The notes under the pieces: model-generated
What the model saw: the letters and a program-made list of their open reading frames with translations, nothing else
Databases searched by the model: none
What the model was told of the DNA's origin: nothing
Origin: DAIOEK01 sp963721445
GTDB lineage: Bacteria; Chloroflexota; Anaerolineae; Anaerolineales; Anaerolineaceae
Length of the DNA stretch: 64,000 nucleotides
Direction of reading: 5' to 3'
Assembly: GCA_963721445.1 (NCBI GenBank)
Contig: CAVRIZ010000005.1
Coordinates: 1 to 64,000, forward strand
Program-made: the position numbers and the translations under genes
Shown here: positions 55,314 through 64,000 of the stretch, piece by piece
Position numbering within the stretch: position 1 is the first letter of the stretch
How the letters are laid out: every line of letters begins with the position of its first letter

Positions 55314-56375
55314 ATGATTGAAATAGTCTTAAACCTGCATATTCACTCGACCCTATCCGATGGCAGCGGAAGTTATGAAGAAATCGCGCAGGCTGCGGCG
55401 AAAGCCCAGGTGGATGTGGTTATCATAACCGATCACAATGTATTGCCACACGGGAAAGAAGGATATTTTGAGGTCGGGGGAAGAAAAGTATTAGTCCTTA
55501 CTGGTGAAGAGATACACGATCAATCACGCATTCCGCAGAAGAACCATCTGCTGGTTTTGAATACAAAGCAAGATTATTCACGTTTGGCAGATCAAACCCA
55601 GGTATTAATTCGAAAAATCCAAGAGAATGGCGGTTTGTCCTTTATAGCACACCCCACAGAATCCGAATTGAAGGCATTCGGTGAGCCGGATATTTCCTGG
55701 ATCGACTGGGATATTGAAGGTTACAACGGGATTGAACTTTGGAATGGCTTCAGTGAGATCAAACATGTTAGCAAGAATAAGCTGGAAGCGATCTTCTACG
55801 CATTATTTCCTGAATACCTGGCTCATGCTCCACATCCTCAAGCGATGGAAATCTGGAATCAATTACTGCTTCAAGGACGCAGGATTACGGCGATCTGCGG
55901 TTCTGATGCACATCAATTGATAAAGTACATTGGTCCATTCAAAAAACTTGTGTATCCATATGAATATCATTTTCGAGCAATCAACAACCATGTATTATTG
56001 CCTGCACCGTTGACCGGAGAGATCCAGAAGGATAAGAAAATGATTTATTCAGCAGTTCGAAACGGTCAATCGTTTATCGGTTATGATCTGCCCCACCCGA
56101 CACAGGGTTTTCGTTTTACAGTCCAGGGTCGATCTAAGACGGTTTCAATAGGGGAACAAATCGATGCAAAAGGAGGGGTAACGATCCAGGTCAAGACACC
56201 GATACCATGCAAGATCTTGTTATTCCAGGATGGGATGGTCATTAAACGGTGGAAAGGTGGGCAAATATGTGCCTTTACTACATCTAAACCTGGTATCTAT
56301 CGAATTGAAGCCTGGATCCAATTTTTAGGTCAACGACGAGCATGGATTATTACAAACCCAATCTATCTGAGATAG
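55314..56375 (+). CDS. PHP-domain metal-dependent phosphoesterase-like protein
   Basis: 353 residues. PHP metal motifs are visible: LNLHIHSTLSDGSGSYEEI (HxH), VIITDHNVLPHGK (DH), LTGEEIHD (Glu), FIAHPTESE (His) and AICGSDAHQL (DxH). The C-terminal 90 residues form an Ig-like beta domain (FTVQGRSKTVSIGEQIDAKG). PHP proteins include histidinol phosphatases, 3'-5' exonucleases and nucleoside phosphatases; the substrate here is unknown. ATG 55,314 has only a weak ribosome site. One base separates it from the deacylase gene. Confidence 0.8.
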   Translation: MIEIVLNLHIHSTLSDGSGSYEEIAQAAAKAQVDVVIITDHNVLPHGKEGYFEVGGRKVLVLTGEEIHDQSRIPQKNHLLVLNTKQDYSRLADQTQVLIRKIQENGGLSFIAHPTESELKAFGEPDISWIDWDIEGYNGIELWNGFSEIKHVSKNKLEAIFYALFPEYLAHAPHPQAMEIWNQLLLQGRRITAICGSDAHQLIKYIGPFKKLVYPYEYHFRAINNHVLLPAPLTGEIQKDKKMIYSAVRNGQSFIGYDLPHPTQGFRFTVQGRSKTVSIGEQIDAKGGVTIQVKTPIPCKILLFQDGMVIKRWKGGQICAFTTSKPGIYRIEAWIQFLGQRRAWIITNPIYLR

Positions 56376-56376
56376 C

Positions 56377-56847
56377 ATGATCACAAATAATGTCACCCGA
56401 ATGCTGGATAGTAAAAATATTATTTTTGAGGCATTTGAGCTACCCGTGGAAAAACATAGCGCTGAAGAGACGGCAATTCTCTTAGGTGTATCTCCGTCTA
56501 TTGTATATAAAACCATTGTCACCCGGCGGGATCTGCCTGGTAAATATGTTCTGGCAGTAGTCTCAGCAGATAAAGAGGTAAGCCTCAAGATGCTGGCAAA
56601 AGCGCTCCACCAAAAAAAGATGCAAATAGTGACCCAACAGGAAGCGGAAAAGGTAACCGGCCTGTTGACGGGTGGGATTTCTCCTTTAGCTTTAATCAAT
56701 CGAGGATTTCAGGTCGTCCTGGATGAATCCATCTCAAGCCATCCCCAAATACATATATCGGGAGGACTGAGAGGATTAAACATCCGACTCTCGCCTATTG
56801 ACCTCATCCGTTTGACCAACGCTCAATTAGCGGTAATAACTGAATAA
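56377..56847 (+). CDS. ybaK: YbaK/EbsC-type aminoacyl-tRNA deacylase (Cys-tRNA(Pro) type)
   Basis: 156 residues of the YbaK-ProX editing family. The conserved lysine is in SIVYKTIVTRRD and the signature loop is GLLTGGISPLALI. YbaK clears Cys mischarged on tRNA(Pro). The usual early motif HSAEETAILLGVSP is present. ATG 56,377 is one base after the PHP stop, so the pair is co-transcribed. The downstream 249-bp gap holds the promoter of the FHA cluster and nothing else I can identify. Confidence 0.85.
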   Translation: MITNNVTRMLDSKNIIFEAFELPVEKHSAEETAILLGVSPSIVYKTIVTRRDLPGKYVLAVVSADKEVSLKMLAKALHQKKMQIVTQQEAEKVTGLLTGGISPLALINRGFQVVLDESISSHPQIHISGGLRGLNIRLSPIDLIRLTNAQLAVITE

Positions 56848-57070
56848 CTCGGTATTCCTGATCTTAAACATAATCCAATAAATAGATTATTCCATCTCAT
56901 TGACCACTTCGCTTCCTTCCGATCATTTACTAAGATTTCAAGTATCGCCGTAAATCGACATACGTGCTATGATCCGGCTTATCCACCTTTTGATTTACCG
57001 GACTGTTATCCATCCAGCTATTTGCTTAATTTGTAATCAGCCAGGGATGATTTAATACGCTCACCTTGGG

Positions 57071-57076
57071 TATAAT
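57071..57076 (+). promoter_or_regulatory. TATAAT -10 of the FHA/SEDS operon
   Basis: TATAAT at 57,071-57,076 lies 20 bp before ATG 57,097 with TGAGGA between. The -35 region (TGATTT at 57,048-57,053, 17-bp spacer) is weak. Confidence 0.4.
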
Positions 57077-57096
57077 TAGATACTGAGGAACAGAAA

Positions 57097-57915
57097 ATGC
57101 CAGATATCCTGGATGAATTTGAACATCTGTTAGAAAATACTCTGGAGAACCGAATTTTTAATTGGCTGCCGGCTCAATCTTCCATCAGGGATGTTGTTAG
57201 AGAAATTCTTGTTGCAATCCAATCTGCTTACGGCAATGACCAGGAGCAGATAAAAAATTCAGATTTTATGATCCATGTTTCCCCTGAGGATTACGCAACC
57301 TGGTTTAGCAACCAAATTGACCTAACTCAATTCGGACGATTGTTATCCACCGCCATGAGTTCGGCCGGGGTTCACTCTCCGAAACCGCCAGCCTTCCATA
57401 TCATTGCTGATGGCACACTGAGCACGGGGAAAGTGTCCATACAACCGGTACAATCCACACTCGAGAGTGGAGAGACTTAGCATCTTGGTTTTGAAGAAAA
57501 GCAGAAAGTCCAAAAAGTTGAAGCTCTTCCAGGCGATGAAATGCGGGCATTCTTCACCTGTGCAAACGGGGATGTATTTCATCTTGAAAAACCGGTTATC
57601 AATATTGGCCGCAGGGAAGAAAATGATATCGTTCTTGCAGATCCGAGGGTGTCCCGCCAACACGCACAGATTCGTCGAGTAAGAAACCAGCATATCCTAT
57701 TTGATTTGAACTCGACGGGTGGGACTCTGGTAAATGACCGTCCCATCAGCCAGACGACATTAAATACGGGTGATGTAGTTTCATTTGGGGGAGTAATTAT
57801 GATCTATGCAGAGGAGATCTTTAGTAATCCTGAGGAAGACACAAGCGATCTGAATGGAACTACTAGAACACCGACTAATCCTTCCGATGATGAACAAGGA
57901 TTGGAAATATTGTGA
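57097..57915 (+). pseudogene. fhaA: FhaA-like protein (DUF3662 plus FHA domain) with in-frame TAG
   Basis: Residues 1-127 form a DUF3662 domain (FEHLLENTLENRIFNWLP, FMIHVSPEDYATWF); residues about 150-235 form an FHA domain (NIGRREENDIVLADPRVSRQ, HAQIRRV, LNSTGGTLVND) that binds phosphothreonine. The two are split by a TAG at 57,478-57,480 (codon 128), but the reading frame is the same on both sides. A single base change would therefore restore the standard FhaA layout. In actinobacteria FhaA connects Ser/Thr kinase signalling with cell-wall synthesis. ATG 57,097 is preceded by TGAGGA. The stop overlaps fhaB. Confidence 0.8.
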
Positions 57916-58343
57916 GTGAAATCCTTTTATTGATCATCCGGTTGCTGATAGCTGGTGTTTTATATATATTCATCGGGTGGATTGTCTTCACCATCTGGCT
58001 GGATTTTAACCGTAAAGATATCGAGATCGATCGGACAAACGTTCCTCCGATCACACTCCGCTTTACTGATCAACAAAGTGAACGGGTCGAATTCTTCACT
58101 AGGCCAATCATTACCATTGGCAGAGATTCGACCTGTGATTGCATACTCTACGATAAAGCGGTTTCGGCCCGTCAGGCCAGACTATCGTATCACCACCATC
58201 AATGGTGGATAGAAGATCTAAACTCCACCAATGGAACACTATTAAATAAAGACAAAATAATTCAGCCAACTGTCATTATCACCGATGACCAGATAATCTG
58301 TGGGTCCACCCATCTGGTCGTGCAAATCGGTAATCCACTTTAG
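57912..58343 (+). CDS. fhaB: FhaB-like membrane-anchored FHA-domain protein
   Basis: 143 residues: a transmembrane anchor (about 5-30) and an FHA domain with ITIGRDSTCDCILYDKAVSA, ARLSYHHHQWWIEDLNSTNG and TLLNKDK. It matches the FhaB/FipA arrangement beside SEDS and PBP genes in actinobacteria. It would read phosphothreonine signals at the membrane. GTG 57,912 overlaps the fhaA stop. No Ser/Thr kinase or phosphatase gene is present in this cluster, unlike in Mycobacterium. Confidence 0.85.
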   Translation: MSEILLLIIRLLIAGVLYIFIGWIVFTIWLDFNRKDIEIDRTNVPPITLRFTDQQSERVEFFTRPIITIGRDSTCDCILYDKAVSARQARLSYHHHQWWIEDLNSTNGTLLNKDKIIQPTVIITDDQIICGSTHLVVQIGNPL

Positions 58344-58359
58344 GATCAGGGAGGTCCTC

Positions 58360-59223
58360 ATGAAGAAAACTCCTATCTTGGGAATTATTGGAGGTTCTGG
58401 TTTATATGGGATGAATGACCTCCACCTGTTGGAGACCCTAACCCCAGACACACCTTTCGGTCAGCCCAGCTCTCCAGTCCTCATTGGAGAAATTGAGGGA
58501 CACACCATCGCTTTTCTGGCCAGACACGGAATCGGCCACACGCTTTCCCCGACCGAGGTCAACTACCGCGCTAATATCCATGCATTAAAAGAAGTAGGTG
58601 TTCAACGAATCGTTTCCATCAGCGCTTGTGGATCTCTCCGGGAAGACTACCAACCCGGTGATATCGTAATTCCTGATAATTTAGTGGATTTCACTCGTGA
58701 CCGAAAGCGCACATTCTTTGAGGGAGGTATTGTCGCACATGTGGGGACTGCCAATCCATATTGCGCTGATCTATCAGACTGGGTAGGAGACGCGGTGGTG
58801 GCTGCAGGAGGGCAGGTCCATCGGGGAGGAACATTAATAACTATTGAAGGGCCACGTTTTTCCACACGTGGTGAATCAAATCTGTTCCGGCAATGGGGAA
58901 TGTCCATCATCGGGATGACTGCATCACCAGAGGCATTCCTGGCCAGAGAAGCCGAGATGTGCTATACAACCATGGCTCACGTGACCGATTATGACGTCTG
59001 GCACATCAGCGAAGAGGCAGTAAGCGTCGAAATGGTTATCAAGACATTAATGAAAAATACACAGCTTGCCCAAAAAGCAATTGTTACATTGGCTAATCAC
59101 ATTAACCTTGACAACGATTGCGAGTGTCACCATGCCTTGAAAGATGCCATCATAACGAACCCTGCCAGGATCTCGCCCGAAGCCCGGCAACGGTTGAAAT
59201 TACTCGTTTCAAAGTATATTTAA
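58360..59223 (+). CDS. mtnP: S-methyl-5'-thioadenosine phosphorylase
   Basis: 287 residues of PNP family 2. Signatures are GIIGGSGLYGM (phosphate site), LARHGIGHTLSPTEVNYRAN, ISACGSLREDYQPGDIVIPD, EGPRFSTRGESNLFR and the purine-site DYDVWH. It cleaves methylthioadenosine to adenine and methylthioribose-1-phosphate, recycling the by-product of polyamine synthesis. ATG 58,360 follows GGGAGG. It lies between fhaB and the SEDS gene with gaps of 16 and nine bases, an odd place for a salvage enzyme. Confidence 0.9.
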   Translation: MKKTPILGIIGGSGLYGMNDLHLLETLTPDTPFGQPSSPVLIGEIEGHTIAFLARHGIGHTLSPTEVNYRANIHALKEVGVQRIVSISACGSLREDYQPGDIVIPDNLVDFTRDRKRTFFEGGIVAHVGTANPYCADLSDWVGDAVVAAGGQVHRGGTLITIEGPRFSTRGESNLFRQWGMSIIGMTASPEAFLAREAEMCYTTMAHVTDYDVWHISEEAVSVEMVIKTLMKNTQLAQKAIVTLANHINLDNDCECHHALKDAIITNPARISPEARQRLKLLVSKYI

Positions 59224-59232
59224 AGGGACATA

Positions 59233-61875
59233 ATGGCATTCAAACTCCAGGTACCAATCCGCCCGATCAAGAGAAGTGAACTTCAGATTCGCTTCACACT
59301 TCTAGCGGTTGGTTTCCTCTTTTTATATACGATTGCCATCACGCTTGCCCCTTTTATCCGTAATCATTCCTGGATTGGTATATATAACCTGCGAATATGG
59401 CTCGGTTTTATTCTTTGGGTTATCGCATTCGCAAGTGCTCAGTGGGGAATTGCCAGATTACTTCCTAATCATGATCCAATCATCACCCCAATAATATACC
59501 TCCTCGCCGGATGGGGATTACTGACGATCTGGCGATTGTCCCCCGGGCTTGGTTTCCGTCAAAACATTTGGCTTCTGGCTGGAACGATTGGATTGCTATT
59601 CATATGCTGGTTTCCGCGGCTCTTTGAATTATTGAGGAAATACCGCGCTATTTGGATGGTAATTGCTCTCCTGTTGGTTTTTCTAACCATTTTGCCCGGA
59701 ATTCTAAATAAGAGCGCCCAACCGAACTTGTGGTTAACCATTTGGGGGCTCACATTCCAGCCATCAGAACCGTTGAAAATCCTCCTTATCGCCTATCTGG
59801 CAGCTTATTTTTCCGACCGGATGACGACACTCCAACCGAAATCCTGGGCGACAGTTTTACCAACCCTCTTGATCCTTGGAATCACCGTATTATTGCTGAT
59901 CCTTCAGCGTGATCTCGGTACCGCTTCATTGGTCATCATAATCTATACATTTATGGTTTATCTGTTAATCAGGAAAAGGAGAGTGCTGTTAATTGGAGCG
60001 GTCATTCTGGCAGTAAGCATGGTGATCGGATACCTGTCAATCGATGTTATTCGCCTGAGGATCGATGCCTGGCTAAACCCGTGGGTAGATCCGACGGCGC
60101 GATCGTATCAAATAGTACAGTCGCTTATCAGTATTGCCACAGGGGGGGTACCAGGCACCGGCCCCGGATTAGGCAGCCCCGGTCTCGTTCCTGTTGCTGT
60201 TTCCGATTTCATTTTTACTGCGATCACTGAAGAAACTGGTCTGCTCGGTGCTGCCGCGCTCCTGGTATTGATCTTGATCCTGTTCAGCCGTTTTATCCGT
60301 TCTGTACAATTCGCAGAAAATGATTTCAATCAATTACTGGTTGGCGGATTAAGTATCCTGGTTGCCATCCAAAGCCTCCTCATCATCGGGGGAAATATCC
60401 GTCTTTTTCCACTCACCGGTGTCACATTGCCATATGTATCGTATGGTGGATCCTCATTGTTCATCAATTTTCTTGTGGCAGGAATTGTTTTACGCACAAC
60501 GAACCAACCCAGACAATTCCAATCAGATACTACCATCGATGAGACCCTGAGAAAACGGGTATTTGTAATTGTTGCTGCCGGTTTTGTTGCGGCCTTACTC
60601 CTCCTACCAATCTGGTCGATCATTCGAAAACCGGAATTAGTCTCTCGTGGTGATAATTTGAGGCGTGCACTGAATGATACCTACGTCCGACGGGGGGCTA
60701 TCGTTGACCGGAATAACCAGGTAATCAATCTATCCAGCGGATTGCCGGGCACCTATCAACGGACGTACCAATATCCCAACCTTTCAACCACTGTTGGATA
60801 TGCGGATCCAACCTACGGGCTGTCTGGTCTTGAAAGCGGAATGGATGCCTATTTACGTGGATCTACCGCTTACCCTGCCTTCCAAATCTGGTGGAACAAC
60901 CTGCTTACCAGCCAGAATCCCCCTGGTTTAGATATCCGCCTCGCAATCGACCTGAGTATCCAATCCATTTTGGATCGGTCTCTGATTAACAGGAAAGGAG
61001 CAGGGATCATTCTTAATGCGACAACGGGGGAGATTTTGGCGATCTCGTCCCAGCCAGGTTTTGATCCAACTCAACTGGAGACAGAATGGGATTCACTGGT
61101 TTCGAATAAAGATACCCCTCTATTAAATCGAGCCATCGATGGAAAATACCCAGCAGGAACGACAACGGGAGTATTTCTCTATGCGCAGGCACAAGAAAAC
61201 TTAATCAACCTGGTTAATCTTTCCGCTGAACCGATCAGTTATAAGTCTCGCCAAATACATTGTGCGACTCCAATCGAGACTAATGCAGCAACAACCTCCT
61301 CGTTGATTTAATTTTCCTGTCCTGGTGCAAACCTGGCAATCGCCCGTCTCCTTGGTAACGAAGGAGTCATTTCGCTTTACCATAGATTGGGGTGGTTCCA
61401 ATCTGACATATTTGACAATCTGCAACAAAATACTTCCAATCCAGCTAATATCGAAAATCTTAAAGCTGCCTCGATCGGGCAGGAAGCAGCATCTGTATCT
61501 CCTCTACAGATGGCCTTGACCGCAGCCAGTATCAGTCAGAATGGCATCCGACCGACGCCAATATTAACTCTGGCTTATCAATCACCTAAAAAGGATTGGG
61601 TTTTGCTTCCGACAACGGGAAATAGCAGTGTCGTTTTCTCGGCGAAAACTGCGGAAACCGTTCAACGAATAACAGCGTTGGGAGACATTCCCGCCTGGGG
61701 AGTGGTTGGAAAAGGATTGAGTGGAGCGGAAAATACCGTGACCTGGTTCATCGGTGGAACAACCAATGAATGGAAAGGATCACCTCTCGCTATCGCGTTT
61801 ATGATCGAAGAAGACGATGCAGCTTTTGCCTTTTCCCAAGGAAAAGCTTTATTTCAATCCATCCTTTTGGAGTAG
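59233..61875 (+). pseudogene. SEDS glycosyltransferase (FtsW/RodA) fused to a degenerate class B PBP; in-frame TAA
   Basis: 880 residues if a TAA at 61,309-61,311 (codon 693) is read through. Residues 1-430 are a SEDS protein with about ten helices and LILQRDLGTASLVI, RSYQIVQSLISIATGG and GVTLPYVSYGGSSL. Residues about 440-880 resemble PbpA: DTYVRRGAIVDRNNQVI, YPNLSTTVGYADPTYGLSGL and GAGIILNATTGEILAISSQP. The three catalytic motifs are lost: PAGTTTGVF replaces PPGSTFKVF, SCPGAN replaces SCN, and GKGLSG replaces GKTGT. The PBP part may therefore act only as an activator of the glycosyltransferase. The frame stays open after the stop and ends at TAG 61,873-61,875. Confidence 0.8.
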
Positions 61876-61926
61876 TAATTGATGGCATTGATCAGAGTAC
61901 CGAATTATGCTAACACTGAAAATAAA

Positions 61927-61953
61927 ACAATAGCCCTATTTATGGGCTATTGT
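61927..61953. terminator. bidirectional terminator
   Basis: ACAATAGCCC (61,927-61,936) pairs with GGGCTATTGT (61,944-61,953), a perfect 10-bp stem with a 7-nt loop, between the SEDS-PBP gene and the convergent tyrS. Confidence 0.8.
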
Positions 61954-61979
61954 CAGAGATGTTCAAACCACTGCTATAT

Positions 61980-63194
61980 TTAGCTTTTAATTCGGAGAAA
62001 ATGCCTTTTACCCACCTGTAATACCCCTGGCTTTGGGAATGGCACTCCAGCTGTAAGGATCGTCTCCCCATCCAGTTTTACCCCATGCTGTTCGACAAGT
62101 CGGCGGGCATCACTTCGCGAACCCGCCAATCCAGAATCCAGGAGGACGTCCAGCACAGTTTGGTCCGGTTTTAAGACATAATCGGGCATGTCAACCGGGA
62201 CATCTTTTTTCTGGAACATACGGATAAACCCGTCCTGCGCCTCATTTGCCGGATCGTCCCCGTAAAACGAACTGGTGACTTCCCAGGCAAGTTTCATCTT
62301 CGCGTCACGAGGATGCAAAGTTCCCGATGATACCTGTGATTCAAGCTCAGATATCTGATTCGGCTGCCAGCGCGTCACTAAACGGGAATAGGATGGCATC
62401 GCAAAATCAGGAATACTCATTACCTTCCCATACATATCTTCGGCATTTGTATTGATCGGAATGTGATTCCCCAAGCTTTTGCTCATCTTCACCACCCCAT
62501 CCGTTCCCGGAAGAAGACCGAGGATGATGGCAATATTCGGTTTTTCGCCAAAATATGTCATCACTTTGCGGGCTGCTGTGACAATATTGAACAATTGATC
62601 GGTGCCTCCGATCTGAACATCAGCACGCAGGGAATACGCATCAAAGCCTTGCATAATTGCGTAGAACGTCTCATGCAGGTAAACCGCTTCCCCTTTTTCC
62701 CAGCGTACTTTGAAATTCTCTCTCGTTAAAAATTGCTGGATCGTGAAATTACTGCCGATTTTGATCAAATCTGCGAAAGTGAGTTTAGAGAGCCACTCAG
62801 CATTGTAGCGGATACGCGTTTTATCACGGTCCAGGATTTTGAATGCCTGGTCAGCATAAGTCTGTGCGTTTTCTTCCACTTCCTGGGGAGTAAGCTGAGG
62901 GCGTAATATGTCCTTATCCGATGGATCGCCAATCAATGAGGTGAAATTGCCGATCAGAAATGTAATTTCATGACCGAGTTCCTGGAATTGGCGCATTTTT
63001 CGCATGGTAACCGTATGGCCCAGATGCAAATCCGCTTTACGCGGGTCGTAACCCGTGTATATCCGTAATGGCCGTCCTACTTTGTCCGCTTCGATCAAAC
63101 GGTCTTTCAATTCCCTGGCCATTGCCTTACCAAGGGCATCATCGCCATACTCAGTACCCTGCATCAAGTATTGGACTTGGTCATCGATGTTCAT
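61980..63194 (-). CDS. tyrS: tyrosyl-tRNA synthetase
   Basis: 404 residues of the class I TyrRS. YTGYDPRKADLHLGHTVTM carries the HIGH-like motif, KMSKSLGN the KMSKS motif, and the C-terminal S4 RNA-binding domain is present (LAGSRSDARRLVEQHGVKLD). The ligand-site segment DAYSLRADVQIGGTDQLFN is of the TyrRS type that lacks the long bacterial B. subtilis-like loop. ATG 63,194 follows GGAGGG; an in-frame TTG at 63,209 is less likely. No T-box leader was found; the hairpin upstream is the terminator of the preceding gene. Confidence 0.95.
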   Translation of the reverse strand: MNIDDQVQYLMQGTEYGDDALGKAMARELKDRLIEADKVGRPLRIYTGYDPRKADLHLGHTVTMRKMRQFQELGHEITFLIGNFTSLIGDPSDKDILRPQLTPQEVEENAQTYADQAFKILDRDKTRIRYNAEWLSKLTFADLIKIGSNFTIQQFLTRENFKVRWEKGEAVYLHETFYAIMQGFDAYSLRADVQIGGTDQLFNIVTAARKVMTYFGEKPNIAIILGLLPGTDGVVKMSKSLGNHIPINTNAEDMYGKVMSIPDFAMPSYSRLVTRWQPNQISELESQVSSGTLHPRDAKMKLAWEVTSSFYGDDPANEAQDGFIRMFQKKDVPVDMPDYVLKPDQTVLDVLLDSGLAGSRSDARRLVEQHGVKLDGETILTAGVPFPKPGVLQVGKRHFLRIKS

Positions 63195-63225
63195 GTAAAA
63201 TCCCTCCAACTGGTCTTAACAAAAA

Positions 63226-63247
63226 GCGCCCTCTGCGGGGAGGGCGC
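63226..63247 (-). terminator. rho-independent terminator upstream of tyrS
   Basis: On the minus strand GCGCCCTC-CCCGCA-GAGGGCGC is followed by TTTTTGTT. It ends the epimerase transcript 32 bp before the tyrS ATG and is also placed where an attenuator could act. Confidence 0.85.
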
Positions 63248-63329
63248 GCCTGTTTCCGCAGAAATTCAATCTCAATGCAAGTAATATCCGTATTCCATCT
63301 GGTGTTGCATCACGCAATTATACATGAAT

Positions 63330-64000
63330 TTACACTTTCTTTGGCTTATCTGCAGAGAGAATATCTTTCAATGCCACCGACAAATGCGGATATTCAAACT
63401 CGAAACCGGATTCAAGGAGCCGGTCAGGCAACACTTTCTGACCCTCCAATACCAGGGTACTCATTTCACCAAACATCGCTTTCAGAGCAAAACCTGGCAC
63501 AGGCATCCAATATGGTCGTGATAGGGTTTCCGCAATCGTTAGTCCCATTTCGCGATTTCGAACAGGGTTCGGTGACGTCAAGTTGAATACTCCTCCCAAG
63601 TGGTTGGAGATGATATGATAGATAGCCCTTACCTCATCTTTCAGATGGATCCACGACATCCATTGCCTGCCAGACCCGATCGGTCCACCGATGAATAGTC
63701 TGTACGGGAGAAGCATGCGTGCTAAAGCTCCTTCCCGGCTGTCGAGAACAATTCCTGTGCGAATCACCGACCTGATAATACCCATCTGCTCCACAGCCTC
63801 TGTCGAATCTTCCCATATCCTGGCTATTCCGGAAAGATAATCCGTTCCATGTGGGGATTCTTCGGTAAATGATTCTACGAGATTGACACCATAGATGCCT
63901 ATCGCAGAGCTCTGAACAAAATGGATAGGTTTATGAGCTGCCCGGGTAATCGCATCGATCAAATTCGAGCCAGCATTGACACGACTTTGCAGGATCTGAT
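63330..64000 (-). CDS. TIGR01777-family NAD-dependent epimerase/dehydratase, cut by the window edge
   Basis: The C-terminal 223 residues of an extended short-chain dehydrogenase (YfcH type). Visible are SRVNAGSNLIDAI at the edge, FVQSSAIGIYG, IWEDSTEAVEQMGI, VIRTGIVLDSREGALARML and MSWIHLKDEVRAIYHII. The domain after them (MPVPGFALKAMFGEMSTLVL) is the DUF1731 region that defines the family. The N-terminal NAD-binding Rossmann motif lies outside the window. The family's activity is unknown, though some members affect cell division. Stop 63,330-63,332. Confidence 0.85.
   Translation of the reverse strand, partial: QILQSRVNAGSNLIDAITRAAHKPIHFVQSSAIGIYGVNLVESFTEESPHGTDYLSGIARIWEDSTEAVEQMGIIRSVIRTGIVLDSREGALARMLLPYRLFIGGPIGSGRQWMSWIHLKDEVRAIYHIISNHLGGVFNLTSPNPVRNREMGLTIAETLSRPYWMPVPGFALKAMFGEMSTLVLEGQKVLPDRLLESGFEFEYPHLSVALKDILSADKPKKV

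Noticed and set aside
56848..57096. tRNA or small RNA gene in the 249-bp gap
   Set aside because: No cloverleaf or T-loop GTTCGAATC-like sequence; only a TATAAT box near the fhaA start.
21142..61875. Recoding of TAG (for example pyrrolysine) to explain the in-frame stops
   Set aside because: Several intact genes end in TAG (the 95-residue protein, the double-HTH gene, the FhaB-like gene, the PHP gene), one of the three internal stops is TAA, and no Pyl genes are seen.
63195..63330. T-box leader for tyrS
   Set aside because: The region is too short, lacks the T-box core sequence and specifier stem, and its hairpin with U-run is explained as the terminator of the upstream gene.

Overview
This window reads as a metagenome contig made of at least two unrelated genomes. 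Bases 1 to about 11,165 are very GC-rich and carry genes of a betaproteobacterial (Burkholderiales-like) type: a MarR-GNAT regulator, a Bug-type tricarboxylate receptor, an HpcH/HpaI aldolase, two CoA-transferase families and a KUP potassium transporter. Almost every gene there is broken by several frameshifts. At 11,163-11,169 a KUP gene with no N-terminus (minus strand) abuts a family 4 glycosidase with no N-terminus (plus strand). I read this as an assembly junction. From there to base 64,000 the gene content (SEDS-PBP with FHA proteins, TPR-cyclase, CydAB, ParAB, PduO, ADP-forming acyl-CoA synthetase) suggests an anaerobic or microaerobic Chloroflexota bacterium, probably Anaerolineae. GC content falls visibly between about 13.4 and 15.4 kb. 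The assignments are inferred from protein families; I could run no searches.

Layout: 0.2-0.9 kb secreted HExxH protein; 1.1-3.0 kb regulator and PLP lyase; 3.0-4.8 kb aldolase and solute receptor; 5.1-6.5 kb FAD oxidoreductase; 6.8-7.7 kb NHL beta-propeller; 7.7-11.2 kb CoA transferases and KUP; 11.2-13.4 kb glycosidase and sugar kinase; 13.6-15.4 kb subtilisin-like protease with eight heptapeptide repeats; 15.4-18.9 kb zinc ribbon/cyclase/AAA/TPR regulator; 19-22 kb tRNA and rRNA modification and sulfurtransferase; 22-25.3 kb orphan ModA and acyl-CoA synthetase; 25.4-26.3 kb small DUF2007 and PH-domain genes.

The most unusual locus is 26.4-36.1 kb. A translationally coupled minus-strand operon encodes a cobalamin-binding mutase-like protein, an opine-dehydrogenase-family enzyme, a D-Ala-D-Ala-ligase-like ATP-grasp enzyme and a DUF2179 membrane protein. 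It faces, from back-to-back promoters, a heterodimeric ABC exporter and an MFS transporter. The operon has a leader of about 237 nt with several hairpins. I suggest an uncharacterised small-molecule synthesis and export system; this is inference.

36-45 kb holds an HTH_42/AlkZ-like protein, ArfB, an ubiA-cydA-cydB operon with a palindrome at its predicted start site, RadC, a zinc-ribbon protein, a sugar kinase and ParAB. 45.6-51.9 kb is a signalling run: two histidine kinases, a response regulator, a small unknown protein, a lone CpaF-type ATPase, a double-HTH protein and an acetyltransferase. 51.9-56.8 kb holds a DsbA-like protein, a secG-peptide SBP-pduO operon, a PHP protein and a YbaK-type deacylase. 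57.1-61.9 kb is an FhaA-FhaB-MTAP-SEDS/PBP cell-envelope cluster in which the transpeptidase half has lost its catalytic motifs. The window ends with tyrS and a truncated TIGR01777-type epimerase. No rRNA, tRNA, CRISPR array or insertion sequence was recognised.
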